Part shown: one piece after another, positions 33,483-42,358 of the stretch
Layout of the letters: every line of letters begins with the position of its first letter
How positions within the stretch are numbered: position 1 is the first letter of the stretch
DNA from: Actinomyces sp.
GTDB taxonomy: Bacteria > Actinomycetota > Actinomycetes > Actinomycetales > Actinomycetaceae
Length of the DNA: 64,000 nucleotides
Direction of reading: 5' to 3'
Assembly: GCF_030530635.1 (NCBI RefSeq)
Contig: NZ_JAUMUL010000003.1
Coordinates: 82,511-146,510 of the forward strand
Notes under the pieces: generated by a model
Seen by the model: only the letters and a program-made list of their open reading frames with translations
Database searches by the model: none
What the model was told of the DNA's origin: nothing
Position numbers and translations under genes: made by a program

Positions 33483-34969
33483 GCGCATCGCGCCGCCGTA
33501 AGCTGTTCGCCGTGTCCGGCAGGGTGGCCTCCGCGCTCCTGGTACTGGCCGCGGTCCTCGCCCTGACTTGGTGGGGGACCGACACGCCCCGGGCCACCAG
33601 CCAGAACGTCACCGCCACAGCCGTTCCCGCCCCCACGGGTAGCCTTATTTACGCTTGTCCCGCCGCGCCCGCCAACACCATCGGCGGCGTCGACATAGAC
33701 GAGCCGACGACGTCCACAAGCATCACAGCCCTCGGCCCGGATTCAACCCTCACCTACGGCTCCACCGAACTCAAAGAAGCTGTCACCAGGCTGACTCAGG
33801 CCGATGGCGGTCTGCTCACGGCACAGGCGGCCGACGTCAACTCCTCCGGTGCCATCGGCGTAGTTACCACGCTGACCGCGGGGGGCGACCTGCGCGGTCT
33901 CACCGCTACCCCCTGCACTCCGCCGGCATCCGTGGCCTGGATCGTCGGGGGCTCGGCCGCCATCGGTTCCTCCGCGGAATTGCGGTTGACCAACCCCGGC
34001 GTCACCACGGTAACTGCCACTATTCACTTGTACGGATCCACCGGCGAACTCACACTTCCCTCCTCCGGACAGGTTGCCGTAAGAGCCGGGGAGACCGTCA
34101 CGGTTCTGCTCGAGGTCGCCGGGGCACTGGATGATCGCCTGGCGTTGAGGGTGGAGGCGGACGGCGGTTCGCTTATTCCCGTCCTGGTCACCGAGTCGCT
34201 GGACGGCGAGACCCCCGCGGGCGTGGATGTTCTCACCGCCGGCGCCGCCCCCGGCACCGACCTGACCGTCCCCGGTGTCGTGCTCGTGAATGCCGCGGAC
34301 CAGGGGGAGGAGGTAATCGCCGGCGCCGCCTCCTCCGACTCGCCGGCGGTGCGCATCGTCAACCCGGCGGAAGCCCCCGCTGAGGTCTCGATCTCCCTGA
34401 TCGGCGCCGACGGCGAGGAGGAACTTCCGGGTGCCACTGCCGTCACCGTCGACGCCGGCGCCGTCTTCGACGTCTCTTTGGCGGGTGTTGCGCCCGGGGC
34501 GTACGCCGTACACGTCGTCTCCGACGCTCCCGTCGGTGCAGCAGTCAAACTCGTTCGCAGTGCGGGGGAGTATCCCGAGCGCTCCGGTGCTCTTGCCCAC
34601 GACACCACCTGGGTGCAGGCCGCCGCGGCCGCCGGAGCCGATACCACTCTCGCCCTGCCCCGGTTGGATGGCTTGGACACCACCCTGGTGCTTACCAACA
34701 CCGACCGGGCCGATACCACCGTCACCCTGGCCGCAGCCGACGGGGACTGGACTGAACAGGTCGCCGTCCCGGCCGCCAGTACGCTCACCCCCGAGGTACC
34801 CGACGAGGTTTCGGCACTGGTGATTACCGGGGCGAGCGGCTCGCGGATCTCTGCGGCTGCCGTGGTCACCGCCGAGGTGTCCGGCGATGTGCCGGGCACA
34901 CTCATCTCGGTGGTGCCTACCGTGCCGGATGCCGCCACTCAGGGGTCCCGCAATCTCCTGCTGCACTGA
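33479..34969 (+). CDS. DUF5719 family membrane-anchored extracellular protein
   Basis: The 496-residue protein has one N-terminal hydrophobic segment (about 12-35, VASALLVLAAVLALTWWG) and then a large secreted part. Residues 140-490 are built of beta-sandwich-like repeats with recurring LRLTNPGVTTVTATI, VRIVNPAEAPAEVSI and LVLTNTDRADTTVTL. This is the DUF5719 pattern, found next to large actinobacterial GTs as here. The ATG overlaps the GT stop by 4 nt, so a functional pair is likely: a cytoplasmic and membrane GT with an outside partner. Molecular function is unknown. Confidence 0.82.
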   Translation: MSASRRRKLFAVSGRVASALLVLAAVLALTWWGTDTPRATSQNVTATAVPAPTGSLIYACPAAPANTIGGVDIDEPTTSTSITALGPDSTLTYGSTELKEAVTRLTQADGGLLTAQAADVNSSGAIGVVTTLTAGGDLRGLTATPCTPPASVAWIVGGSAAIGSSAELRLTNPGVTTVTATIHLYGSTGELTLPSSGQVAVRAGETVTVLLEVAGALDDRLALRVEADGGSLIPVLVTESLDGETPAGVDVLTAGAAPGTDLTVPGVVLVNAADQGEEVIAGAASSDSPAVRIVNPAEAPAEVSISLIGADGEEELPGATAVTVDAGAVFDVSLAGVAPGAYAVHVVSDAPVGAAVKLVRSAGEYPERSGALAHDTTWVQAAAAAGADTTLALPRLDGLDTTLVLTNTDRADTTVTLAAADGDWTEQVAVPAASTLTPEVPDEVSALVITGASGSRISAAAVVTAEVSGDVPGTLISVVPTVPDAATQGSRNLLLH

Positions 34970-35010
34970 TGTCCGGGTGCGGGGGCGCCGTACGTACGCG
35001 GTGATCGTCT

Positions 35011-35466
35011 ATGGTGATGGGCATGCCCAGGTCCTCTCACCTGCATCCTGCGCGCGTTCCCGCTTCAACCCGCCGCCGCGACCGGCATGGGCGTGGGCTG
35101 CGGGGTCCGCTGCTGCCTCCCAACCTGCCCGCCTGGCGCACTCGGGCGGAGCACTTCGACGCCGCAGTCATCGCCGCCGCCGACGACCTGTCTCGGCGGC
35201 ACCCGGAGATCGCGCGGATGCAGTTCGCCGTAGAGGAGGTGCCGCCGTCCGACCCCGCTCCCTGGGAGCACGGCGTGGTCCTGGGGCGAGGATTCGGCGC
35301 CGAACCGCGGGCCGGGCTGCCCACCCGCATAGTGCTGTACCGGCGTCCCATCACCTCCCGTTCAGCCGACGACGCGGAACTGGCAGGGCTGATCCGCCGC
35401 GTAGTGGTGGAGCAGGTCGCCCTCATGCTCGGACGCCGCCCGGAGGAGATCGACCCGTCCTCTTGA
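35011..35466 (+). CDS. Metallopeptidase-family (zincin-like) protein without HExxH
   Basis: The 151-residue protein has a basic N-terminal tail of about 35 residues and then a small domain with FDAAVIAAADDLSRRHPEIA and PTRIVLYRRPI, matching the short actinobacterial metallopeptidase-like family encoded near whiB2 (Rv3259 type). Where related zincins have HExxHxxG, this one reads VVVEQVALMLGRRPEEIDP, so the two zinc-binding histidines are missing. It is therefore probably not a protease. Several ATG/GTG codons lie together at the start (35011, 35014, 35017, 35023); which is used is uncertain. Confidence 0.68.
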   Translation: MVMGMPRSSHLHPARVPASTRRRDRHGRGLRGPLLPPNLPAWRTRAEHFDAAVIAAADDLSRRHPEIARMQFAVEEVPPSDPAPWEHGVVLGRGFGAEPRAGLPTRIVLYRRPITSRSADDAELAGLIRRVVVEQVALMLGRRPEEIDPSS

Positions 35467-35557
35467 GCGTCCGCCTACATGGGCGCCGTGATCGAATCCG
35501 CCCGGCACGAGGCCGATGCTCCCACGCCCTGTGTCGTGCCCGCGGTAGCCTGCGGGC

Positions 35558-35995
35558 GTGAGAAGAGTCCGACACTGCCGCAGGCCCGGCTGCGAGAATC
35601 CGGCGGTCGCCACCTTGACCAGCGTGTACGCCGACTCCACGATCGTGCTTGGCCCTCTGGCCACGCAGGCGCAGCCCGAGGCTTATGACTTGTGCGAGAG
35701 GCACGTGGAATCCTTCACGGCGCCACGCGGTTGGCAGGTGATCCGGCTCGCCACCGACTTCCAGCCCGCCCCGCCATCGGAGGATGATCTGACTGCGCTG
35801 GCCGACGCCGTCCGGGAGGCCTCACGGACGCCGCGCCCAAAGCCGCAGCCTGCCGAGCACGCCGGTCGGCCCACCGGTCTGCTGCCGACTTCACTGACCG
35901 ATCCGCTGCCTGATCACCTGACGGGACTGGGAGACGGGGAGATCGGCCGCCGCGGTCACCTGCGGGTACTGCGCGGGGACAAGGCGGAGGACTAG
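35558..35995 (+). CDS. DUF3499 family protein with putative zinc ribbon
   Basis: The 145-residue protein begins MRRVRHCRRPGCENPAVATL and has LTSVYADSTIVLGPLATQAQ and YDLCERHVESFTAPRGW, the hallmarks of DUF3499. Cysteines 7, 12 and 46 with histidine 49 could bind one zinc. It is a conserved actinobacterial protein of unknown function that sits near the metallopeptidase-like gene in many genomes (Rv3258c type). The C-terminal half after residue 90 is low-complexity. Its TAG stop lies in a CTAG that also gives the TAG stop of the convergent RDD gene. Confidence 0.85.
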   Translation: MRRVRHCRRPGCENPAVATLTSVYADSTIVLGPLATQAQPEAYDLCERHVESFTAPRGWQVIRLATDFQPAPPSEDDLTALADAVREASRTPRPKPQPAEHAGRPTGLLPTSLTDPLPDHLTGLGDGEIGRRGHLRVLRGDKAED

Positions 35996-36858
35996 GCGGG
36001 TGGAGCCACCCCATGCGGCAGGGCCTGCAGGGCGGCCCGAGAACGATCCTCCAACTGCCGGTCGCGGTGTTCCAACATGAACTCGCGGTCGCGCCGTGCC
36101 GCCAGGACCGCGGCCAGGAACCGCTCCGGGTGGGTGTACGGCGGGGGTGGGGGCGCCACGTAGGGTTCGGCCTGCGCCGCCAACTGCATGGCCAGGCGTG
36201 ATCGTGCCTGCGGCTGCATGGAGGAGGCCCTTTGCAGGAAGGTGCGCGCAACCAGCGCCAGGTGCCCCGGCAGAGCACGCAGATCCGCGTCGGCGGCCCA
36301 CGCGGCCAACTCCGGCGGCATGAGGATCGGCGGTGCGTCCTGGGCGCCGTTGCGGTCACGCACTGCATAGGTGCCCGCCAGCAGATCGCCCAGGCGCTTA
36401 CCGCGTCGGGTCACCACGCAGGTCGCCATAGCCGGTATACCGGCGAACAACCAGATCTCGAGGACTCCCACCAACACCCGCACCAGGCTATGGCGCAGTC
36501 GCACGGCCCCGCCGTCGTCGCGAACAATGCGGGAGCCGGTAACCATACGGCCGGCTGAACGCCCCCGCGTGAGTACCTCCACCCCCAGAGGCACCGCCAC
36601 CAGCCAGCCCAGAACCACCAGGGACAGCAACGACACCACCAGGGCATCGGAGGGATTGGGAAAGATCCGATCGCCGATTATCATGCCCGTGATCACCGTA
36701 ATGACCAGGCCTGCGGCGTACAGGATGTAGTCGATAATCCCGGACAGAATGCGTGCGCCAGGGGACGCCGAGAACACCTCCAGGGCGACGGCCTCCCCGG
36801 TCACCATCAGATCCGGCGTCATCATCCGCTCGGATGAGGCGTCAGCTCCACTCATCAT
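35992..36858 (-). CDS. RDD family membrane protein
   Basis: The 288-residue protein has an RDD domain in residues about 20-175. It shows SPGARILSGIIDYILYA with the arginine-aspartate signature in the first membrane segment, then TRGRSAGRMVTGSRIVRDDG and RRGKRLGDLLAGTYAVRD. The soluble C-terminal half is proline- and arginine-rich. RDD proteins are often encoded with SpoIIM, MoxR and DUF58 genes, as here. The start at the ATG-ATG pair has a GGGGAG site 7 nt upstream. Only 14 bp separate this start codon from that of the divergent SpoIIM gene. Possible roles include transport; none is established here. Confidence 0.83.
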   Translation of the reverse strand: MMSGADASSERMMTPDLMVTGEAVALEVFSASPGARILSGIIDYILYAAGLVITVITGMIIGDRIFPNPSDALVVSLLSLVVLGWLVAVPLGVEVLTRGRSAGRMVTGSRIVRDDGGAVRLRHSLVRVLVGVLEIWLFAGIPAMATCVVTRRGKRLGDLLAGTYAVRDRNGAQDAPPILMPPELAAWAADADLRALPGHLALVARTFLQRASSMQPQARSRLAMQLAAQAEPYVAPPPPPYTHPERFLAAVLAARRDREFMLEHRDRQLEDRSRAALQALPHGVAPPA

Positions 36859-36872
36859 GACAGACTCCCCTC

Positions 36873-37868
36873 GTGGACATTGATGCTTATGCGGCCGCGC
36901 ACCGTGACCAGTGGGACCGTCTGGACCGGCTGACATCCAGGCGTCGACTCACTGGAGCCGAGGTGGACGAACTGGTAACCCTGTACCGGGCGGCGGCCGG
37001 CCACTTCTCGCGCATTCGCACCGGCGCCCCGGATCCGGTGCTGCTGGCTCAGCTGTCCACTCGCATCGCATCCGCGCGCGGCCGCATCACCGGTACTCGT
37101 GAGGCTCGCGCGAGCGATCTGCGTCGCTTCTGGGCCGAGAGCGTCCCGGCGGCCCTGTACCGTCTGCGTTGGTGGACGGTGGCGGTCACCGTGGTGGAAG
37201 TGGCCATTGCCGTGATCGTGGGTGTGTGGGTACTGCGTACCCCGGAGGCGATGAGTACTCTGGGCACTCGGGGCGAACTCGACACCTACGCGCAGGAGTC
37301 CTTCGAGGCCTACTACTCCAACTACGCCGCGCGTGAGTTCGCGGGCCTGGTGTGGACCAACAATGCGCGACTGGCCGCCCTGTGCGTGGCCGGCGGCATC
37401 ACCGGCGTGCTGCCCGCCTTCCTGTTGTTCGTCAACGCCGTCAACGTCGGTCAGGCCGGCGCCATCATGGCCGACCACGACCTGCTTGGGCAGTTCTTCG
37501 CCCTGATCACCCCGCACGGCCTGCTGGAACTGACTTGTGTGTTCGTAGCGGGCGCCGCCGGCCTGAAACTGTTCTGGACCATGCTCGTCCCGGGCCAGAG
37601 GTCGCGTGGCGTCGCGCTGGCCGCCGAGGGCCGTTCCCTGATCACCGTCGCGGTAGGACTGACAGCGGCACTCGCGGTAGCCGGATTCATTGAAGCCTTC
37701 GTCACTCCGGCCCAGATGCCCTGGGTTCTGAAGGGCGCGATTGGACTGCTTGCCCTGGTGGTGTTCTGGGCGTACACGCTGCTGCTGGGACGCCGTGCCG
37801 CCCTGGCCGGACACACCGGCGACATCACCGCGGAGGAGGCCGGCGCCGTCCAGGACGAGGTCGGCTGA
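36873..37868 (+). CDS. SpoIIM / DUF95 family membrane protein
   Basis: The 331-residue protein has a soluble helical N-terminal part of about 105 residues and then about five membrane segments. The signature LITPHGLLELTCVFVAGAAG near residue 210 is the SpoIIM motif (proline-histidine-glycine followed by glutamate-leucine in a helix). The organism group does not form endospores; in Actinobacteria this family goes with RDD, MoxR, DUF58 and DUF4129 genes. It starts with GTG and has no clear ribosome site in the 14 bp shared with the RDD gene. Function is unknown beyond this association. Confidence 0.85.
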   Translation: MDIDAYAAAHRDQWDRLDRLTSRRRLTGAEVDELVTLYRAAAGHFSRIRTGAPDPVLLAQLSTRIASARGRITGTREARASDLRRFWAESVPAALYRLRWWTVAVTVVEVAIAVIVGVWVLRTPEAMSTLGTRGELDTYAQESFEAYYSNYAAREFAGLVWTNNARLAALCVAGGITGVLPAFLLFVNAVNVGQAGAIMADHDLLGQFFALITPHGLLELTCVFVAGAAGLKLFWTMLVPGQRSRGVALAAEGRSLITVAVGLTAALAVAGFIEAFVTPAQMPWVLKGAIGLLALVVFWAYTLLLGRRAALAGHTGDITAEEAGAVQDEVG

Positions 37869-37897
37869 GCCGATCCGCGTCGTAATCCGGGACCGCA

Positions 37898-39190
37898 CTA
37901 GAGCCTCCCCGCGGCTTTGAGCGCCAGGTAGGTGTCAGCGAGCGCAGGGGCCAGAGCGCCCGGCTCGGCCTCCACTACCTCCACACCGGAGCGGCGCAGG
38001 CGTGCTCGCACTGCATCGAGTTCCACCAGATCCCGTTCGGCGGCGGCGGCGGTATACACCGACTCGGTGTCTTCACGCCGTGAGCGCAGTCTGTCCAGAC
38101 CGGGGTCGGTCGCCGAGGCCACCGCCACCGTGTGTTTGCGGGCCAGACGGGCCAGGGTCCGCAGCATGGCCGCACTAGTACCCGAGCCGTCCAGGCCCGT
38201 GAGCACCACCACGAAGGCGTGTTGTGACAGGGAGGTGTCCACCGTTTCGGCCACCAGCGTCCAGTCGGTCTCGACCAGTGCCGGTTGCAGCGGGGCGAAG
38301 GTGTCTGCAAGTGCACCCAGCAGGGAGGTGCCGGAAACACCCCGCACCTGGGCCCGGGTCTCCACATCAACGGCGACGGCATCCACGCGATCTCCGGCAC
38401 GCGAGGTCAGTGCCGCCAGCAGCAGCATCGCTTCGATCTGCGCGTCCAGCCGTGGGGCGTCTTCGAGTCGGGCTGCCGCCATCCGCCCGGTGTCCACCAC
38501 GATCAGTACGCGTCGGTCCCGCTCCGGTCGCCAGGTGCGCACCACGACCTCTCCCCGCCGGGCCGTGGAGCGCCAGTCGATGGAGCGTACGTCGTCGCCG
38601 ACTACATACTCGCGCAGGGAATCGAACTCGGTACCAGCTCCACGCACCATGACGGCGCTACGCCCGTCCAGCTCCCGCAGTCGGGCCAGTCGACTGGGCA
38701 GGTGACGGCGGGAGGAGAACGTGGGCAGCACCCGCAGTCGGGCGGGCACCGTCAGCGACGCCTGCCGCCCGGCCAGGCCCAGCGGGCCGCGCACACGTAC
38801 CGTAACCAGGTCGGCGGTGCGGTCTCCGCGGCGGGTGGGCGTCAGCGCGGTGTGTATCCGCCTCCGCCTCCCGGCGGGGAGCTTCAGCCTTCGACGCTCT
38901 CCGGACGCCCCGGCCGACGGCGGCCAGGCATCCCGCACCCGCAGTGACATTCCGCGGCCGGTGGTGTTGGTCAGGGTCAGGGCGCTCGTCGTCGTCTCTC
39001 CCAGACGCACAGTGCGTGCCACCGCCCGGGTGGCGCGTAGACCCCTCGGTGAGGGGCTCGCGATCACGTCTACGACTACCAGCAGCGCCACCAGGGCCGT
39101 CCACGCCAGCACGGTGCCCGGCCGGGGTTCAAGCAGCACCAATACGGTTCCGGCGGCCAACAGCCAGACGGTGCGCATGGTCAAATACAC
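37898..39190 (-). CDS. DUF58 domain-containing membrane protein
   Basis: The 430-residue protein has two N-terminal membrane segments (about 5-43), a beta-rich stretch, then the DUF58 signature GTEFDSLREYVVGDDVRSID at about residues 185-204, followed by RSTARRGEVVVRTW and RRVLIVVDTGRM, the start of a vWA-like fold. DUF58 proteins are the standard partners of MoxR AAA ATPases. It is last in the five-gene leftward operon. GTG at 39190 is chosen because AGGAGG lies 5 nt before it. The MIDAS-type metal site of vWA domains seems only partly kept. Confidence 0.88.
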   Translation of the reverse strand: MYLTMRTVWLLAAGTVLVLLEPRPGTVLAWTALVALLVVVDVIASPSPRGLRATRAVARTVRLGETTTSALTLTNTTGRGMSLRVRDAWPPSAGASGERRRLKLPAGRRRRIHTALTPTRRGDRTADLVTVRVRGPLGLAGRQASLTVPARLRVLPTFSSRRHLPSRLARLRELDGRSAVMVRGAGTEFDSLREYVVGDDVRSIDWRSTARRGEVVVRTWRPERDRRVLIVVDTGRMAAARLEDAPRLDAQIEAMLLLAALTSRAGDRVDAVAVDVETRAQVRGVSGTSLLGALADTFAPLQPALVETDWTLVAETVDTSLSQHAFVVVLTGLDGSGTSAAMLRTLARLARKHTVAVASATDPGLDRLRSRREDTESVYTAAAAERDLVELDAVRARLRRSGVEVVEAEPGALAPALADTYLALKAAGRL

Positions 39191-39281
39191 GGGTGCCTCC
39201 TCTCAGCGGCGATCTGATAATGGGGTGCTGGCATCCGGACCGAGGCCGAGCCCGAGCCGGATGGTCCTCCGCCGGAGTGGG

Positions 39282-40442
39282 TCAGCGGGGCACCGGCACT
39301 GAGCGCAGTGCACTGTTGATGACGGACTCGGTTGATACGCCCTCGAGCTCCGCCTCGGCCCGCAACTGGATGCGGTGGCGCAGAGTCGGCAGGGCGAGCG
39401 CCTTGACGTCGTCTGGCGTGACGAAGCCGCGTCCCGACAACCAGGCCCAGGCCTTAGCCGTCGCCAGCAGCGCCGTCGCCCCGCGGGGAGACACGCCCAG
39501 CGCCACGGATGGGGAGGTGCGAGTGGCCCGTACCAGGTCGATGATGTAGGCCAGCACTTCCGGTGAGGCGTCCACGGTGCGCACCTGCTCGCGGGCGGCC
39601 GCCAGGTCGGCGGGGGAAGCGACGGCGCGCAGTCCGGCCGCCCGCAGGTCACGGGGGTTGAAGCCGGTGGAGTGACGAGACAGGACCTCGATCTCTTCGC
39701 CGCGGTCGGGCAGGGGCAGTACGAGCTTGAGCAGAAAGCGGTCCAGCTGTGCCTCCGGCAAGGGGTAAGTGCCCTCGTACTCAACCGGGTTCTGGGTGGC
39801 CACCACCATGAACGGGTCCGGCAGGGCACGCGGGGCGCCCTCCACCGAGACCTGGTGCTCCTCCATGGCCTCCAACAGGGCGGCCTGTGTCTTGGGCGGT
39901 GTGCGGTTGATCTCATCAGCCAGCAGCAGGTTGGTGAATACCGGGCCCTGCCGGAAGGAGAACTCGGCGGTGCGCGCGTCGTATATGAGCGATCCCGTCA
40001 CGTCGCCGGGCATCAGATCGGGTGTGAACTGCAGACGCTTGGTGTCCACATTCAGGCAGGCGGCCAGCGACCGCACCAGCAGGGTCTTGGCCACTCCGGG
40101 CACGCCCTCTAGCAGCACGTGTCCGCCAGCGAGCATGGCGATCACCAGTCCGGTGACCGCGGGGTCCTGTCCCACCACCGCTTTGGCCACCTCGGAACGC
40201 ACGGATACCAGTCGTGAGCGCGGGTCCGTGCCGCCTGCGGGTGTCTGCGACCGGGCCTGCGTCGGGCCGGAGTCGGTCGGCGCGGTGGCAGCGGCGGCAT
40301 GCCGCGGGTCGTTAGCGTCGTCGCGACCGCTCGGAGCGACGCCGTATCCCTGAGCATCGCCGGTGGGCAGTGCCGTAGTGGGTGCGTCACGCTCATTGAT
40401 CTGGCGGGCAGACTCGTCTTGCGGGTTGGGGGGAGTGGTCAT
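39282..40442 (-). CDS. MoxR-type AAA+ ATPase
   Basis: The 386-residue protein has about 75 disordered residues first and then an AAA+ domain with Walker A LLEGVPGVAKTLLVR, Walker B LLLADEINRTPPKTQ, sensor region VVATQNPVEYEGTYPLPEAQ and a C-terminal lid with FVTPDDVKALALPTLRHR. MoxR ATPases are thought to act as chaperones for vWA-containing partners, here DUF58. Its ATG overlaps the DUF4350 stop by 4 nt. The long disordered N terminus is unusual for the family. Confidence 0.92.
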   Translation of the reverse strand: MTTPPNPQDESARQINERDAPTTALPTGDAQGYGVAPSGRDDANDPRHAAAATAPTDSGPTQARSQTPAGGTDPRSRLVSVRSEVAKAVVGQDPAVTGLVIAMLAGGHVLLEGVPGVAKTLLVRSLAACLNVDTKRLQFTPDLMPGDVTGSLIYDARTAEFSFRQGPVFTNLLLADEINRTPPKTQAALLEAMEEHQVSVEGAPRALPDPFMVVATQNPVEYEGTYPLPEAQLDRFLLKLVLPLPDRGEEIEVLSRHSTGFNPRDLRAAGLRAVASPADLAAAREQVRTVDASPEVLAYIIDLVRATRTSPSVALGVSPRGATALLATAKAWAWLSGRGFVTPDDVKALALPTLRHRIQLRAEAELEGVSTESVINSALRSVPVPR

Positions 40443-41641
40443 CGTGGTTGGACCTCGCTCTCGATTTGTTCCAGGCGCACTGCCAGGTCCGTCAGGGCCT
40501 GGTCGTGCGCGGGGGTGGGCCCGTACAGGGCATGGTCGATCTCTGCGGCGGGTCGGCCCCCGGCTCGTGCGGCCGCCTCCAGCAGCTCCTCGCGGGGGGC
40601 GGAGACGGGCAATCCCAGGGAGCGTCCCAATCGCAGCGCGGCGCCTGCGCGCAGTGCCTGGGCGGCGCGTTCGCGGTCGCCGGCGCGCCGGTACAGACGG
40701 CCTCGCCCGACGGCGGTCTCGGTGGCGTGCACCACTACCGGTAAGTCCTCGGATACGAGCCGTCCAAAGCGGCGCCCGCGCACGAATGCCAGCGTCACGA
40801 CGACGACCGTACCGAGCAGTATCAGCACCGGCAGCCAGGGCGGCTGGCGGGGATTGTCCCAGACAGTCGTTATGACGCTCGTCTGGGAGGCGTCCAGCCA
40901 GACCAGCCGCTGATTGTGCCCCAGGGCGCGGATGGCCAGGGCGGCGTTGCCGGCGGAGGTCAGTTTGGCGTTGGTGACGATCCGAGGATCGGCTATCACC
41001 CGCAGCGTGCCGCCTCCGTCGAGTTCGGCGGTGGCATAGGCGTAGGCGTCCTCACCAACCGGGAAGCAGCCGACGGCGCCCTGGGCTCCTACCAGGCCCA
41101 CCGAGCCGGTGGAGCCCGCCAACTCCTGGGCGGCCACGGCGTCTGGATCCTGGCACTCCGGCTTGAGGGCGGTGCCGACGTCTGCGGAGGTGCCGGTGGG
41201 AATGAGCTCGGTCAGATCGCTCAGATCTTGAAAGAGGGCGCCCAGTACGACCACGTCCATACCGGACTCGGCGAGTTGCCGGCGGTTGAAGGAACTCAGC
41301 TGCCCGACGTTGAGCACGACTACGGTGCCCTTCACCGCGGCGGAGCTGACGGCCTCCTCGGTCGAGCGGGCATTGGTGACGTCTACGCCCTCGGCACGTA
41401 GTAGTTCGGCCAGTGCCCGAGTGCCGTTCTGGTGAGGATTGTCGATCGCATAGGGAACTTTGGAGGCATGGGGGGTGGTACATACGGTGGCCAGCGCGAC
41501 GAGTACGAGTAGCGTACCGGCGGCCAAGAAGGGACGCCACCGGCGCACCCGCTCGCCCAGGCGCACGCCGACCACCTGGTCATCTACATCCGCCGATCCG
41601 GTGGTACTGGGACGGTTTGGCGTCGTTGCGGCTGCGCTCAT
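40439..41641 (-). CDS. DUF4350 domain-containing membrane protein
   Basis: The 400-residue protein has one membrane segment near residues 35-55, a large domain with YAIDNPHQNGTRALAELLRA and VVVLNVGQLSSFNRRQLAES that reads as DUF4350, then a second membrane segment near 268-285 and a cytoplasmic tail of about 110 residues. DUF4350 proteins are companions of MoxR-DUF58-DUF4129 operons in Actinobacteria; their job is unknown. It overlaps both neighbours by 4 nt, so the middle three proteins are probably made in matched amounts. Confidence 0.85.
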   Translation of the reverse strand: MSAAATTPNRPSTTGSADVDDQVVGVRLGERVRRWRPFLAAGTLLVLVALATVCTTPHASKVPYAIDNPHQNGTRALAELLRAEGVDVTNARSTEEAVSSAAVKGTVVVLNVGQLSSFNRRQLAESGMDVVVLGALFQDLSDLTELIPTGTSADVGTALKPECQDPDAVAAQELAGSTGSVGLVGAQGAVGCFPVGEDAYAYATAELDGGGTLRVIADPRIVTNAKLTSAGNAALAIRALGHNQRLVWLDASQTSVITTVWDNPRQPPWLPVLILLGTVVVVTLAFVRGRRFGRLVSEDLPVVVHATETAVGRGRLYRRAGDRERAAQALRAGAALRLGRSLGLPVSAPREELLEAAARAGGRPAAEIDHALYGPTPAHDQALTDLAVRLEQIESEVQPR

Positions 41642-42336
41642 GCGATCACCCGTTCGGCCTGGGATGCCGGGACGAGGACGGCACGGGCGACCTGGTCGGC
41701 GAAGTCACGCATCCAGGTGTCCTGAGCGGAAGTGGGTTCTATCCGCCCGTAGCGCACGGCGTCGAACAGGCGGGCGGCCTCATCCATCTGTCCCGCCAGT
41801 TCTGCCAAAGGCCCGGAGGCGAGCCTGGCCGCCTCATGCGCGGTCATCCCCGGATAGTCCTCAATGGCTCCCCGCTCATCCAAGGAGCGAACGACCGCCC
41901 TGAAGCGTTCAACGACGGCTGTTGCCCAGTCGCCCTGCCCGGCGGCGGCATCTGCGGCCCGGGCCAGGGCGGCGGCGTCGCGATCATCCTCGAACAGCGG
42001 GGCGCCGGTACGGGCGGCGCGCCGAGCCCAGGTGATACGGGTGACCAACACCACCAGTGCCGCCAGCAGGGCGATCACCAGCACCGCCACCAGCAGGACG
42101 GACAGCCACGGCGGTGCACCGGGCACGGCGGAGCGCAGGTCCAGGTGGTCGGTCAACCACTGCCATATCCGTTCCCACAGACCGTTCGCCTGATGCCGGT
42201 ACACGGGTTTGGACAGTTCCTCCGCGGCGGCGCGGCGGGCGGAATCGGCGTCGGGCGTGGCCGGCACCTCCACAGGCGCGCGCAGGGCGCGAGCGGTGGC
42301 AACGGAAAGCAACGGCGGCGGGAACAATGCGGTCAT
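41638..42336 (-). CDS. DUF4129 domain-containing membrane protein
   Basis: The 232-residue protein has an extracytoplasmic N-terminal part of about 75 residues, one membrane segment at about 78-100, and a cytoplasmic domain with AVVERFRAVVRSLDERGAIE and YPGMTAHEAARLAS, the DUF4129 signature. In other bacteria this domain is fused to transglutaminase-like proteins; here it stands alone. It is second in the operon after the multi-spanning protein (22-bp gap) and is coupled to DUF4350. Confidence 0.85.
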   Translation of the reverse strand: MTALFPPPLLSVATARALRAPVEVPATPDADSARRAAAEELSKPVYRHQANGLWERIWQWLTDHLDLRSAVPGAPPWLSVLLVAVLVIALLAALVVLVTRITWARRAARTGAPLFEDDRDAAALARAADAAAGQGDWATAVVERFRAVVRSLDERGAIEDYPGMTAHEAARLASGPLAELAGQMDEAARLFDAVRYGRIEPTSAQDTWMRDFADQVARAVLVPASQAERVIA

Positions 42337-42358
42337 GCGCTCGGTCGATCCGATTCAC

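Noticed and set aside
33743..34966. 407-codon minus-strand frame inside the DUF5719 gene
   Set aside because: Antisense shadow with extreme glycine content and no motif.
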